From Clostridiales bacterium (GTDB lineage Bacteria; Bacillota; Clostridia; Oscillospirales; Acutalibacteraceae), in the NCBI GenBank assembly GCA_012517675.1, contig JAAYUL010000021.1, positions 1-41,015 on the forward strand: a stretch of 41,015 nucleotides of DNA. The letters are read 5' to 3'. Below, in pieces: positions 23,349 through 31,406 of this stretch. Each line of letters starts with the position of its first letter. The first letter of the stretch is position 1. Made by a program: the position numbers and the translations under genes. The notes under the pieces are model-generated. The model made no database searches and was not told the DNA's origin. It saw nothing but the letters and a program-made list of their open reading frames with translations.

Positions 23349-23441
23349 GGAATCCCACCCTGCCGGGTGGCAGAGACCCCGTCTCCCCGCGTGTTTGAAC
23401 GGAAGCTCAAAATTGATGGAGCAGGTAAAGGCTGTGCGGGA

Positions 23442-24989
23442 TTATGACAGCGCGGTGTCAAAAATACCGAAGGACTGCCCCTGCATGGAAAGACGGCCGT
23501 TTTTCAGGGAACAGCCGCCGATCAGGAAGGCCGGTTCGCCCTGCTGCGCCAGCGGGATTTCGACCGGATTCCGGGACGGGTTGACCGCCAGGACAAATCG
23601 GCCGCGCCGGTATACGAACGGATATCTGTGCGGCTGCGCGTAAACAATTTCAAGGTTGGCGGCGGACTGCAGGTCCGGGCAGCGGTGACGGAGCGCCAGC
23701 ACACCGCGCACCAGGTTCAAAAGGGAATGCTCGTCCTTCTCCTGCGCTTCCACCGTCGGCGCGCAGGGGCGTTTGTCCACGGGCAGGTACAGGGCTTTTT
23801 CTTCTGCGGAGGAAAAACCGAGGTTCCGGCCGGAATCCCACTGCATGGGCGTGCGCGACCCGGTGCGCTGGTATCCGCCCTCCACGCTGGTCATCGTTAA
23901 ATACTGCATTCCGATTTCGTCGCCGTAATAAACAAAGGGAACGCCGGGCATGGTCAGCAAAAACGCATAGGCCAGCTTGCACTCCGTCTCGTCCATAGAC
24001 TTGGTCATGCGCGACGTGTCGTGGTTGCAGGTGTTCAGGCAGATGTACCCGTCGTCCTTCGAGGCGTTGTACTGGGGCATGTAATCGTTTACAAATTCCA
24101 TGATATCGCCCTTGCCCTGCTTGCTGAAAAAGCTGTTCTGGCTGCCGTCGTCTTCCGTCTTGCGGAACAGGGAGCGGAAGCCGCTGTTCTCATGGTCCAG
24201 CAGAAAATCCATGTGAAAACCCGCCTGTGCAATTGCCTTCGCGGGGTCGGACCACTCCGAAACGAGCGCCGCTTCGGGGAATTCGCGGTCCAGCATGCGG
24301 CGCACGTCTCGCCACAGCTCGCAGGTGGCGGTCTTATCCTCGTCGTTTTTCACCAGCGAGGCGGCCATGTCCACGCGAAAACCGTCGCAGCCGAGCTTCA
24401 GCCAGAAACGCATCACGTCCTTCATCGCTTCCAAAGTGGCGGTACAGTCGGGGTGGGTGTAGTGCAGCTGCCATGGCGCGGTGATTTTATTGAACCCGTA
24501 ATTCAGCGCCGGCTGAGAGGAAAAGAAATTCAGCAGGTAGCAGGCGTCGCGTTCCGTAACGCCGCACATATAGCCGAAATCCGCGGGCCGGTTCCAGACG
24601 GAATCGGTCCAGATATAGCGGTTGCTGTATTCGTTCTTTTCCGCCTTCTGGCTCATCCGGAACCACGGGTGTTGGTCGGAGGTGTGCCCGGGGACCAGGT
24701 CGAGAAGAATATGCATGCCGAGGCGGTGCGCCTTTTCAAAGCAGCGCTTCAGGTCGTCGTTCGTCCCGTAGCGCGGGGCGACCTTTTTGTAATCGCTCAC
24801 GTCATACCCGGCGTCGAGAAAAGGGGAGTCAAAGCACGGGTTGATCCAAATCGCGTTGCAGCCCAAAGACCGGACATAGTCCAGCTTTTCAGCGATCCCG
24901 TTGATATCCCCGATCCCGTCTCCGTTCGTGTCGTAAAAACTTTGCGGGTAAATTTCATAAAATACTGCGTCCTTCAGCCATTCCGGCAT
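23442..24989 (-). CDS. GH13 alpha-glucosidase / alpha-amylase family protein
   Basis: 515 residues from the ATG at 24989, which lies 9 bases after GGAGG; the ATG at 24998 touches that site and is unlikely. It has a complete (beta/alpha)8 GH13 pattern: VFYEIYPQSFYDTNGDGIGDING at the start, DLVPGHTS (about 97), GFRVDMA with the nucleophile Asp207, VSEWS with the acid/base Glu245, and NHDTSR with the transition-state Asp324. A C-terminal beta domain follows. There is no signal peptide, so it acts inside the cell on oligosaccharides such as maltose, isomaltose or trehalose-type sugars. The QSF...GIGD region is typical of oligo-1,6-glucosidase-like enzymes; the exact bond cannot be told. It is divergent from an AraC-type regulator with a palindrome in between. 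Confidence 0.9.
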   Translation of the reverse strand: MPEWLKDAVFYEIYPQSFYDTNGDGIGDINGIAEKLDYVRSLGCNAIWINPCFDSPFLDAGYDVSDYKKVAPRYGTNDDLKRCFEKAHRLGMHILLDLVPGHTSDQHPWFRMSQKAEKNEYSNRYIWTDSVWNRPADFGYMCGVTERDACYLLNFFSSQPALNYGFNKITAPWQLHYTHPDCTATLEAMKDVMRFWLKLGCDGFRVDMAASLVKNDEDKTATCELWRDVRRMLDREFPEAALVSEWSDPAKAIAQAGFHMDFLLDHENSGFRSLFRKTEDDGSQNSFFSKQGKGDIMEFVNDYMPQYNASKDDGYICLNTCNHDTSRMTKSMDETECKLAYAFLLTMPGVPFVYYGDEIGMQYLTMTSVEGGYQRTGSRTPMQWDSGRNLGFSSAEEKALYLPVDKRPCAPTVEAQEKDEHSLLNLVRGVLALRHRCPDLQSAANLEIVYAQPHRYPFVYRRGRFVLAVNPSRNPVEIPLAQQGEPAFLIGGCSLKNGRLSMQGQSFGIFDTALS

Positions 24990-25038
24990 TCCAATCATCC
25001 TCCGAATCCTTTGATGTTATTTTTTTCCGCGGGATTTC

Positions 25039-25056
25039 GCTCTTTTGCAAAAGAGC
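25039..25056. promoter_or_regulatory. 18-bp perfect palindrome, candidate operator
   Basis: GCTCTTTTGCAAAAGAGC reads the same on both strands. It lies between the divergent GH13 and AraC genes, about 50 bp upstream of the GH13 start and 10 bp upstream of a TATAAT (25066-25071) facing the AraC gene. A second TATAAT lies at about 25075-25080. Confidence 0.5.
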
Positions 25057-25153
25057 CGCACGGTGTATAATAATAGTATAATGTCACGAATTCTTAAATA
25101 CTTGCCGAAAAGTCACCACAATTAACACAATTTCTACCAAAAGGAGCGCGCAT

Positions 25154-26062
25154 ATGGACGACCGGCTGCAGGAGCGGGCACAGCGGGGAACCGTGCTGTA
25201 TCCCCTTGAGCTTTACCAGATGACAAACGGAGGAAAGCGCATGTTTGTTCCATACCACTGGCACAGGGAAATCGAACTGATTTTTGTTTCCATGGGTTCC
25301 CTGGTGCTGACCGTTGACGATGAAAAATTCAGCGCCGGTCCGGGCGATGTGTTCTGGGTCGGTCAGGAAAGACTGCACGGAATCCTTACGGCGAAGGAGG
25401 AAACGCGGTACTGCGCGCTGCTTTTTCCGATGGAATTTCTCAGCTTTGAAATGTTTGACTATGCGCAGGGCCATTACCTGAACCCGCTTTGCCGCAAGGA
25501 AAAGCAGTTTCCCGTACAAATTCCACGGGGTGGCTTTTACGGTGAACTGTGGCATGAGCTGCGTGAAATTACGGCGCAGGATCAAAAACGCGCGCAGGGG
25601 TATCAGTTCGCCATCAAAGCCGCCCTGCTGAAGCTGATCAGCCTGCTGGTTCAGGCCGGGCTTCTGCTGCCTTACGGCGGCAAGGGGGAAGCGTCCGACT
25701 TCAAGGTTCAAAACCTGAAGGCGATCCTATCCTATATCCAGCGGCATTACGCCGAAAAGCTGGAGCTTGCGGACATGGCGAGGGAGTTCCATCTTTCTCC
25801 GAAATATTTCAGCCGTTACTTCAAACAGAATCTGGACCGGCCCTTTGTGGCGTATCGCAACGGCTACCGGATCAAGCGGGCCGCCGAGCTGCTGCTGAGC
25901 GCGGAGCTACCGGTCGGCGAGGTCGCGCTTGCGGTCGGATTCGATAATTTCAGCTATTTTATCAGGCAGTTTAAGGCTTTTTACGGATGCACCCCGTCGC
26001 ACTACCGCAAAAAGGAACAGGCGCCTTCCGGGCATCAGCATGCGCCGCTTTTTCCGGGCTGA
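25154..26062 (+). CDS. AraC family transcriptional regulator
   Basis: 302 residues from ATG 25154 behind AAAAGGAG. The N-terminal cupin sensor domain shows YHWHREIELIFVSMGSLVLTVDDEKFSAGPGDVFWV (about 34-70). The C-terminal double helix-turn-helix (about 193-292) shows LAILSYIQRHYAEKLELADMA-like spacing, FHLSPKYFSRYFKQ and VALAVGFDNFSYFIRQFKAFYGCTPSHYR. Such regulators usually activate divergent sugar genes when their sugar binds the cupin domain, so the GH13 gene is the likely target. No terminator is obvious downstream. Confidence 0.92.
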   Translation: MDDRLQERAQRGTVLYPLELYQMTNGGKRMFVPYHWHREIELIFVSMGSLVLTVDDEKFSAGPGDVFWVGQERLHGILTAKEETRYCALLFPMEFLSFEMFDYAQGHYLNPLCRKEKQFPVQIPRGGFYGELWHELREITAQDQKRAQGYQFAIKAALLKLISLLVQAGLLLPYGGKGEASDFKVQNLKAILSYIQRHYAEKLELADMAREFHLSPKYFSRYFKQNLDRPFVAYRNGYRIKRAAELLLSAELPVGEVALAVGFDNFSYFIRQFKAFYGCTPSHYRKKEQAPSGHQHAPLFPG

Positions 26063-26250
26063 TGCAACGGAGGGGCATCGGCGTACTTTCACGCAGCCGT
26101 GTAAGATTGCAAGCCTTTTTCCAGATATTGTCTGAATAATGGTGTTTTGCCACCAAAATTTTTGTGAATTCAATTATAATAAAAATGGAGAATCAGACTC
26201 GCAATTTAGAAATAAGAACCGACCGTTGCGCATGAAGGGAAGGATGGAAA

Positions 26251-27327
26251 ATGGTTACAAAACTGAAGTTTTGGGAAGACGAAAACGGGCAGTCAATGAT
26301 CTTGATCGCGTTGGCGTTTGTGGTTCTGATGGGTTTTGTGGCAATGACCATCGACCTGGGCAGGGTCGCGGTTGAAAAATCCAATCTGCAAAACGCGGTG
26401 GACGCGACCAGCCTCGCAGCGGCGCAGGAATTGCCCGACCAGTCGGTAGCGGAAAGCACGGCCCAGCAATACGCCCAATCGAACGGCATCAGCGAACCGA
26501 TCCAGGTGACTGTTTCAAATTCCAACTTGGTGGTCACCGTGTCGGTTTCCAGAACGGTGGAGTATACGTTCGCGAAAATGCTGGGTTTTAACAGCACGGA
26601 CGTCAACGTGAGCGCTTCGGCCACGCGCGGCTCCGGGTCACTGCCGCAGGCGTTTGATTATGCCGTGTTTGCCGGCGAGGGGGGCGTTTCCTTTAACGGC
26701 AACGGGCACATCTTTAACGGCAGTATTTATGGAAAAACCGGTGTGAACCTGGGAAATGACGCGGCGGTCAACAACGGGAATGTGGTTACCACATCCGACA
26801 CGCTGGAAGGGAAGGATCCCGAATTGGATTCCGGGTATCAGATCATCACCAACAGTCCGGTGCTGCCGATGCCGGATTTATCGGAACAGATCAAGGAGCA
26901 GGGAATTGTCTGCAACAGCCAGGAGGAATTTGATAATGCGGTCAACGGCAAAACGGTGGACGGACCTATTTATGTCAACGGAAATATCACCGTGAACGGC
27001 AGAATTCAGGGGAGCGGCATTATTTATGCCAGCGGAACCATCAGCTTTTTGAACGATGACATTCTTCAGACAGAGTCGGATTCCATCTGTTTTTACGCCG
27101 CGCAGGGCGATATCACGTTTAACGGCGGAAGCGGTACGGTGGTTGGAATTCTGTATGCGCCCAACGGAACGATCACGGTCAACGGCGCCCCAAACTGCAG
27201 CGTTTACGGACGCTTGATCGCCGCGAACGTTGATGTCAATGGTGCGGAAGCCAGCATTTATTCCAGTGCGAAAGACCTGGACGGAATTAATACGCTGTTT
27301 TCCAAGCATGTCAAGCTGATACAGTAG
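26251..27327 (+). CDS. orphan TadG/TadE-like pilus-type protein with beta-rich repeats
   Basis: 358 residues from ATG 26251. The N-terminus is a Flp-pilus TadE/G-like anchor: WEDENGQSMILIALAFVVLMGFVAMTIDLGRVAVEKSNLQNAVDATSLAAAQEL (about 8-61), with one membrane helix and a downstream amphipathic helix. From about residue 130 on, the protein is a beta-rich, Asn/Gly-rich region with repeated VNGNI/FNGNG/VNGR/VNGAP units, ending before SIYSSAKDLDGINTLFSKHVKL. This resembles left-handed beta-helix or polymer-forming folds. It is probably exposed on the outer face of the membrane. No tad ATPase, prepilin or peptidase genes adjoin it. A terminator follows at 27339-27370. Confidence 0.78.
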   Translation: MVTKLKFWEDENGQSMILIALAFVVLMGFVAMTIDLGRVAVEKSNLQNAVDATSLAAAQELPDQSVAESTAQQYAQSNGISEPIQVTVSNSNLVVTVSVSRTVEYTFAKMLGFNSTDVNVSASATRGSGSLPQAFDYAVFAGEGGVSFNGNGHIFNGSIYGKTGVNLGNDAAVNNGNVVTTSDTLEGKDPELDSGYQIITNSPVLPMPDLSEQIKEQGIVCNSQEEFDNAVNGKTVDGPIYVNGNITVNGRIQGSGIIYASGTISFLNDDILQTESDSICFYAAQGDITFNGGSGTVVGILYAPNGTITVNGAPNCSVYGRLIAANVDVNGAEASIYSSAKDLDGINTLFSKHVKLIQ

Positions 27328-27338
27328 TTCATATAAAC

Positions 27339-27370
27339 AAAAGGGGCATACCGCAGCCGGTATGCCCTTT
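27339..27370 (+). terminator. terminator of the TadG-like gene
   Basis: A stem of about 11 bp, AGGGGCATACCG with CGGTATGCCCTT, with a short loop and T-rich sequence after it (TTTTGTCTTTT). It also lies downstream of the convergent dCMP deaminase gene. Confidence 0.82.
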
Positions 27371-27455
27371 TGTCTTTTGCCGTGATAGGGTGCCTGCGGA
27401 CGGCGCGCGGTCGGGGAGGGGACGCCGTTCGGATGCGGTGATCTCCCTTTGTTTT

Positions 27456-27944
27456 TCAATACCCGAAGCTGCCCCCGAGGGATTCGTCGTTGATGATCCA
27501 GTCTTCCACGTTCACAACGGAAAACCGTGTCTTGCTGTTGCGCACGATCACGCGGAGAATCCCCGCGTTGATGATCAGCCGCTTGCACATGGAGCAGGAC
27601 GAGGCGTTTTCCACGTATTCACCGGTTCTTTTGTCCCGGCCGACCAGATACAGCGTGCTGCCGATCATATCCCTGCGGGAGGCGCTGATGATCGCGTTTG
27701 CCTCCGCGTGGACGGAACGGCACAGCTCATACCGCTCGCCCCGCGGCACGCCGAGGGATTCCCGCACGCATACGCCGGTGTCAATACAGTTTTTTCGTCC
27801 GCGCGGCGCGCCGGTGTAACCGGAAGATACGATTTCGTCATGCTGTACAATGATCGCGCCGAAGTTTCTGCGCAGGCAGGTACCGCGTTCCAGAACGGTT
27901 TCCGCAATATCAAGGTAATAGTTTTCTTTATCGGTTCTGTTCAT
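27456..27944 (-). CDS. deoxycytidylate (dCMP) deaminase / ComEB family
   Basis: 162 residues. The zinc-dependent deaminase motifs are present: HAEANAII (about 80-87) with the catalytic Glu, and SSCSMCKRLIINAGI (about 114-128) supplying two cysteines. The usual Pro before the first Cys is replaced by Ser. GAIIVQHDEIVSSGYTGAPRG (about 29-49) is the standard substrate-side region. The enzyme converts dCMP to dUMP for dTTP synthesis and acts in the cytoplasm. The gene stands alone, convergent with the TadG-like gene. The ribosome site is weak (GGGGGCCTGAAG). Confidence 0.9.
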   Translation of the reverse strand: MNRTDKENYYLDIAETVLERGTCLRRNFGAIIVQHDEIVSSGYTGAPRGRKNCIDTGVCVRESLGVPRGERYELCRSVHAEANAIISASRRDMIGSTLYLVGRDKRTGEYVENASSCSMCKRLIINAGILRVIVRNSKTRFSVVNVEDWIINDESLGGSFGY

Positions 27945-28029
27945 CTTCAGGCCCCCGTTGATTTTCTGTTAACTCTTATCATATTGTATTTTCGACAGAG
28001 ATTCAATGGAATTTTTCAGTTTTCTGTGA

Positions 28030-28132
28030 TATAATAAAAAATCTACAAGAAGAACGGGAAAAGGCTGCCCCCTGCCGACGACAGGAGTATGGCAGGGCGG
28101 AGCCACGAAGGCGATTGTGTTCAGCGGGAACA
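28030..28132 (+). promoter_or_regulatory. rsmA promoter -10 box and two-hairpin leader
   Basis: A perfect TATAAT lies at 28030-28035; the -35 is poor (TGGAAT). The leader then forms a 14-bp stem with two mismatches (28063-28076 with 28091-28104, 14-base loop) and a small hairpin TGTTC-AGCGG-GAACA (28118-28132). No known riboswitch class is recognised and no T-run follows. Confidence 0.4.
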
Positions 28133-28159
28133 GGATCAATTACAGTGAGGACAAACGGT

Positions 28160-29029
28160 ATGAATCTATCAGACATCAACACGGTCCGCGGCGTTCTATC
28201 CCGCCATGGATTTCGCTTTTCCAAATCGCTGGGGCAGAATTTCCTGGTCAACCCGGAGGTTTGCCCGCGCATGGCGCGGGAGTGCGGCGCGGGACCCGGG
28301 GTCGGCGTGCTGGAGGTGGGGCCGGGAATCGGCGTGCTGACGGCGGAGCTGGCCAAACGCGCCGAGAAAGTGGTTTCAGTGGAGCTGGACGAGCGGCTGC
28401 TTCCGGTTCTGGCGGAAACGCTCGCGGAATATTCCAATGTAACCGTTATTCACGGCGACATCATGAAGCTGGATCTGCATCGGCTGATCCGGGATGAGTT
28501 CCCCGGCATGCAGGTGGCGGTCTGCGCCAACCTTCCGTATTATATTACTTCTCCGGTGATTATGCGTCTGCTGGAGGAGCGGCTGCCGGTTCGGTCGGTC
28601 ACGGTCATGGTGCAGAAGGAGGCGGCCGACCGCCTGTGCGCGGAACCGGGCAGCCGTGCCTGCGGCGCAGTGAGCGCGGCGGTGCGTTATTTTGCGCGGC
28701 CAAAGGTTCTGTTCGGGGTGGGGCGTTCCAGCTTTGTGCCGCCGCCGAACGTGGATTCCGCGGTCATTCAGCTGGAAGTGCGCACCGAACCGGAAATTCG
28801 GGTGAAAGAGGAAAAAAATTTTTTCGCGCTGGTCAAGGCCGCGTTCGGCCAACGGCGCAAAACGGTGTGCAACGCCGTTTCTGCGGGGCTTTCCATGAAG
28901 AAAGAGCAGGTGGCTTCCGCGTTGGAGCGTGCGGAAATCGCCCCCAATGCCCGTGCGGAGCAGCTGACCATGCGGCAGTTCGCGCAGCTCTGCGGGGAAC
29001 TGTTTGATACGAAGGAGGAAATCCGATGA
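28160..29029 (+). CDS. rsmA: 16S rRNA dimethyladenosine transferase RsmA (KsgA)
   Basis: 289 residues from ATG 28160 behind GTGAGGACAAACG. It has the family start FRFSKSLGQNFLVNPEV (about 18-34), the SAM motif LEVGPGIGVLTAELA (about 53-67), VSVELDERLLPVL (about 74) and the catalytic NLPYYITSPV (about 124-133). It dimethylates two adjacent adenosines in helix 45 of 16S rRNA and acts as a late 30S checkpoint. The next gene starts within its stop codon (ATGA at 29026), so the two are coupled. Confidence 0.97.
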   Translation: MNLSDINTVRGVLSRHGFRFSKSLGQNFLVNPEVCPRMARECGAGPGVGVLEVGPGIGVLTAELAKRAEKVVSVELDERLLPVLAETLAEYSNVTVIHGDIMKLDLHRLIRDEFPGMQVAVCANLPYYITSPVIMRLLEERLPVRSVTVMVQKEAADRLCAEPGSRACGAVSAAVRYFARPKVLFGVGRSSFVPPPNVDSAVIQLEVRTEPEIRVKEEKNFFALVKAAFGQRRKTVCNAVSAGLSMKKEQVASALERAEIAPNARAEQLTMRQFAQLCGELFDTKEEIR

Positions 29030-29289
29030 GCGATGGAAGAATGGCGCTGAATTTTTTTGAAATCGGTCTGGTGCTGACCTTTATTTCCATGGTGCTTGGC
29101 CCGTTTGGCGTGACCGAGTGGGCGATTGCATCCGCCCTGGTGGCGTGTGTGCTTGCGCTTGCCGGCATCTGCCTTGCGTTCAGCAGTTGGGACGAGCCCG
29201 ACGACGAGTCCTCGCAGCGGGAGCAGAAAACGGAAGCGGTGCAGGCGCCCGGCGGCGGAGCCGGTGCGGAAGACCCGGCCGGAAAATAA
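29026..29289 (+). CDS. 87-residue membrane protein coupled to rsmA
   Basis: It starts at ATG 29026, overlapping the rsmA stop by 4 bp, with AAGGAGGAAATCCG upstream. Two hydrophobic stretches (FFEIGLVLTFISMVLGPFGV and WAIASALVACVLALAGICLAF, within residues 10-52) are followed by a polar, acidic and glycine-rich tail (WDEPDDESSQ...GAEDPAGK). It is unlike any family I can name. The ribosome site and the overlap make it a real gene; its role is unknown. Confidence 0.65.
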   Translation: MSDGRMALNFFEIGLVLTFISMVLGPFGVTEWAIASALVACVLALAGICLAFSSWDEPDDESSQREQKTEAVQAPGGGAGAEDPAGK

Positions 29290-29552
29290 CAATGGCCCCG
29301 GAATACGGCGGAATCCTAAGCAAAAAGCCGGATGATAAAGCAAAGTGACCTTCAAGGATACTCAGATCCAATAAGGACAAACTTGCAAACCTGTATAAAA
29401 TAAGGTTTATCGGCATGAGCAAACGAATCTTACACAATTGTAAATGCCCTTTCTACAAAAAGCGGGTTGTTTATAGAATTTTTTATTTTTATGCAACTTT
29501 TATTTTACAAACAAGGCCTAATACATTTGGCCCTGATAAGACCGTTGTTTGT
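29290..29552 (+). other. A+T-rich gap between the rsmA unit and the inverted-repeat element
   Basis: This 263-bp gap is much richer in A+T than its surroundings. It contains the inverted pair CAAACAA (about 29508) and TTGTTTG (about 29545) around a GGCC/GGCC pair. It also contains the start of a 59-codon frame described separately. No promoter for glnS is expected here because glnS is read from the other side. I see nothing else that can be named. Confidence 0.4.
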
Positions 29553-29594
29553 AGAGACTGTTGCAAAATGGCTCTGTTGAAAAACAGGGCATAA
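29415..29594 (+). CDS. doubtful 59-residue cysteine-rich frame running into the MITE-like element
   Basis: A frame from ATG 29415 to TAA 29594 with a weak site (AATAAGG, 8-9 bases upstream). The peptide contains HNCKCPFYKKR near the start and VVCRDCCKMALLKN near the end, joined by a hydrophobic stretch (VVYRIFYFYATFILQ). Paired CxC and CxxCC cysteines could form a zinc site, and CKCPFY recalls phage-type zinc-finger peptides. However, the last third lies inside the inverted-repeat element, and the base composition is that of non-coding DNA. It may be a chance frame or the disrupted remnant of a longer gene. Confidence 0.22.
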   Translation: MSKRILHNCKCPFYKKRVVYRIFYFYATFILQTRPNTFGPDKTVVCRDCCKMALLKNRA

Positions 29595-29703
29595 AAATGC
29601 GTCTTGATCGGGCTTTGGAAACCGTTTCAAGGCGCATTTTCTTGATTTTATGACTACTGCTTTGTGCAATTTGCTATTGCAAATTCGTTTTGCAACAGCC
29701 TCT
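29553..29703. mobile_element. MITE-like element with 16-base terminal inverted repeats
   Basis: Ends AGAGACTGTTGCAAAA (29553-29568) and TTTTGCAACAGCCTCT (29688-29703) are inverted copies with a single mismatch, about 150 bp apart. CTGTTGCAAAA ends are common in several bacterial insertion-sequence families. Inside there is no transposase, only nested hairpins: AAAATGCGTCTTGA with TCAAGGCGCATTTT, CTGTTGAAAAACAG and AATTTGC-TATT-GCAAATT. The right end touches the stop codon of glnS (29703-29705). The internal hairpin followed by T-rich sequence could also end transcripts from either side. Confidence 0.55.
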
Positions 29704-31394
29704 TACTTCTTTTTAAAGCTGTCTTTCAGCGAAACCGAGCGGTTGAACACCAAATGCTCCGGCGTGCTGTCAAGGTCGCGGCAGAAATAGCCCTGCCGCA
29801 TGAACTGATAGGAGGCGGTCCCCTCTTCTTTCGCGAGCGAAGGCTCTACCTTGCAGCCCTTCAGCACCCGCAGCGAATCGGGGTTCAGCTTGTCCAGAAA
29901 ATCCTCCGCTTCCGGGTCGGGTACGGTAAACAGGCTGTCGTACAGGCGAACCTCCGCGTCCAGAGCGGTTTTCGCGTCCGCCCAGTGGATGGTTCCCCTG
30001 ATTTTCCTGCCGTCCGGCGTGTTGCCGCCGCGCGTCGCGGGGTCATATTCGGCGTAGACCTCCGCCACGTTGCCCGCGTCGTCCCTTTTGCAGCCGGTGC
30101 AGCGGATGATGTATGTCGTTTTCAGGCGGACTTCATTGCCGGGGAACAGGCGAAAATAGCCCTTGACCGGCTGTTCCGTGAAATCATCCCGCTCAATCCA
30201 GAGCTCGCGGGAAAACGAAACCGTCCTCGTCCCGTCCTCCGGGCGCTCGGGGTTGTTTTCCACCTCGAACTCCTCGGTTTTTCCCTCCGGGTAATTGGTC
30301 AGGATCAGCTTGACCGGGCGGAGCACCGCCATGGTGCGCCGCGCATTTTTGTTCAGGTCCTCCCTTAAGCAATGTTCCAGAAAGCTGTATTCCACCGTGC
30401 TGTTTACCTTCGCCACGCCGATGCGTTCACAGAAATTGCGGATGGAGGCCGCCGTGTAGCCCCTGCGGCGCAGCCCGCAGAGGGTGGGCATGCGCGGGTC
30501 GTCCCAGCCGCCGACATGGCCGTTTTCCACCAGAAGGCGCAGCTTGCGCTTGCTCATGACGGTGTTGTTGATGCCGAGGCGTGCAAATTCGATCTGGCGC
30601 GGCTTGGCGGGCAGGCCGATATGCTCAATCACCCAGTCATACAGCGGGCGGTGGTCTTCGAATTCCAGCGAGCAGAGCGAGTGGGTGATGCCCTCGATCG
30701 CGTCCTCGATCGGATGCGCGAAATCGTACATCGGGTAAATGCACCATGTTGTTCCGGTTCGGTGATGCGCCATGTGGTTGATGCGGTAAATGACCGGGTC
30801 GCGCATGTTGAAATTGCCGGAATTGATGTCGATTTTCGCGCGGAGCGTCATGGCGCCGTCCTCAAATTCCCCCGCGCGCATGCGCTCAAACAGGTCGAGG
30901 CTTTCCTCGGCGGGGCGGCTGCGGAAGGGGCAGACCGCCGGGTGGGTCAGGTCGCCGCGGTTTTCCCGCACTTGGTCGGGTGTCAGCTGGCACACATACG
31001 CGAACCCGTCGCGGATCAGCTTCTTCGCAAGCTCAAACATCTGCGGGAAATAGTCGGAGGCGTAAAAAAACCGGTCGTCCCAGTGAAAGCCGAGCCAGCG
31101 GATGTCCTGCTGAATGGCGTCGACGTATTCGGTATCCTCCTTGGTGGGGTTCGTGTCGTCCATGCGCAGGTTGCACAGGCCGCCGAATTTTTCCGCCGTG
31201 CCGAAATCGATGCAGATCGCCTTCGCGTGGCCGATGTGCAGGTAGCCGTTTGGCTCCGGCGGGAAACGGGTGTGAATCTGTTTCCCTTCAAAACGCCCGC
31301 CGGGCGCGAGATCCTCTTCAATAAAAGTATGAATAAAATTGCCGGAGCATTCCGGCTCCGCGTTTTCCGCGGTGGCTTTGATCTCCTCGCTCAT
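29703..31394 (-). CDS. glnS: glutaminyl-tRNA synthetase
   Basis: 563 residues from the ATG at 31394 behind AAGGAGAGGG. The class I signatures are FPPEPNGYLHIGHAKAI (about 43-59, HIGH) and NTVMSKRKL (about 270, MSKRK). DDTNPTKEDTEYVD and the GlnRS-type C-terminal anticodon-binding beta barrels are also present. It charges tRNA-Gln directly, so this organism need not rely only on the GatCAB transamidation route common in Firmicutes. It lies 12 bp downstream of gltX in the same unit. Its stop codon abuts the MITE-like element. Confidence 0.97.
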   Translation of the reverse strand: MSEEIKATAENAEPECSGNFIHTFIEEDLAPGGRFEGKQIHTRFPPEPNGYLHIGHAKAICIDFGTAEKFGGLCNLRMDDTNPTKEDTEYVDAIQQDIRWLGFHWDDRFFYASDYFPQMFELAKKLIRDGFAYVCQLTPDQVRENRGDLTHPAVCPFRSRPAEESLDLFERMRAGEFEDGAMTLRAKIDINSGNFNMRDPVIYRINHMAHHRTGTTWCIYPMYDFAHPIEDAIEGITHSLCSLEFEDHRPLYDWVIEHIGLPAKPRQIEFARLGINNTVMSKRKLRLLVENGHVGGWDDPRMPTLCGLRRRGYTAASIRNFCERIGVAKVNSTVEYSFLEHCLREDLNKNARRTMAVLRPVKLILTNYPEGKTEEFEVENNPERPEDGTRTVSFSRELWIERDDFTEQPVKGYFRLFPGNEVRLKTTYIIRCTGCKRDDAGNVAEVYAEYDPATRGGNTPDGRKIRGTIHWADAKTALDAEVRLYDSLFTVPDPEAEDFLDKLNPDSLRVLKGCKVEPSLAKEEGTASYQFMRQGYFCRDLDSTPEHLVFNRSVSLKDSFKKK

Positions 31395-31406
31395 TTTTCC
31401 CTCTCC

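Noticed and set aside
23355-23370. Small CCACCC/GGGTGG hairpin near the 6S-like promoter as a terminator of the GH13 gene
   Set aside because: No T-run follows on the minus strand; only noted as a possible weak end.
24021-25070. A 349-codon plus-strand open frame opposite the GH13 gene
   Set aside because: Antisense shadow; the GH13 catalytic motifs are all on the minus strand.
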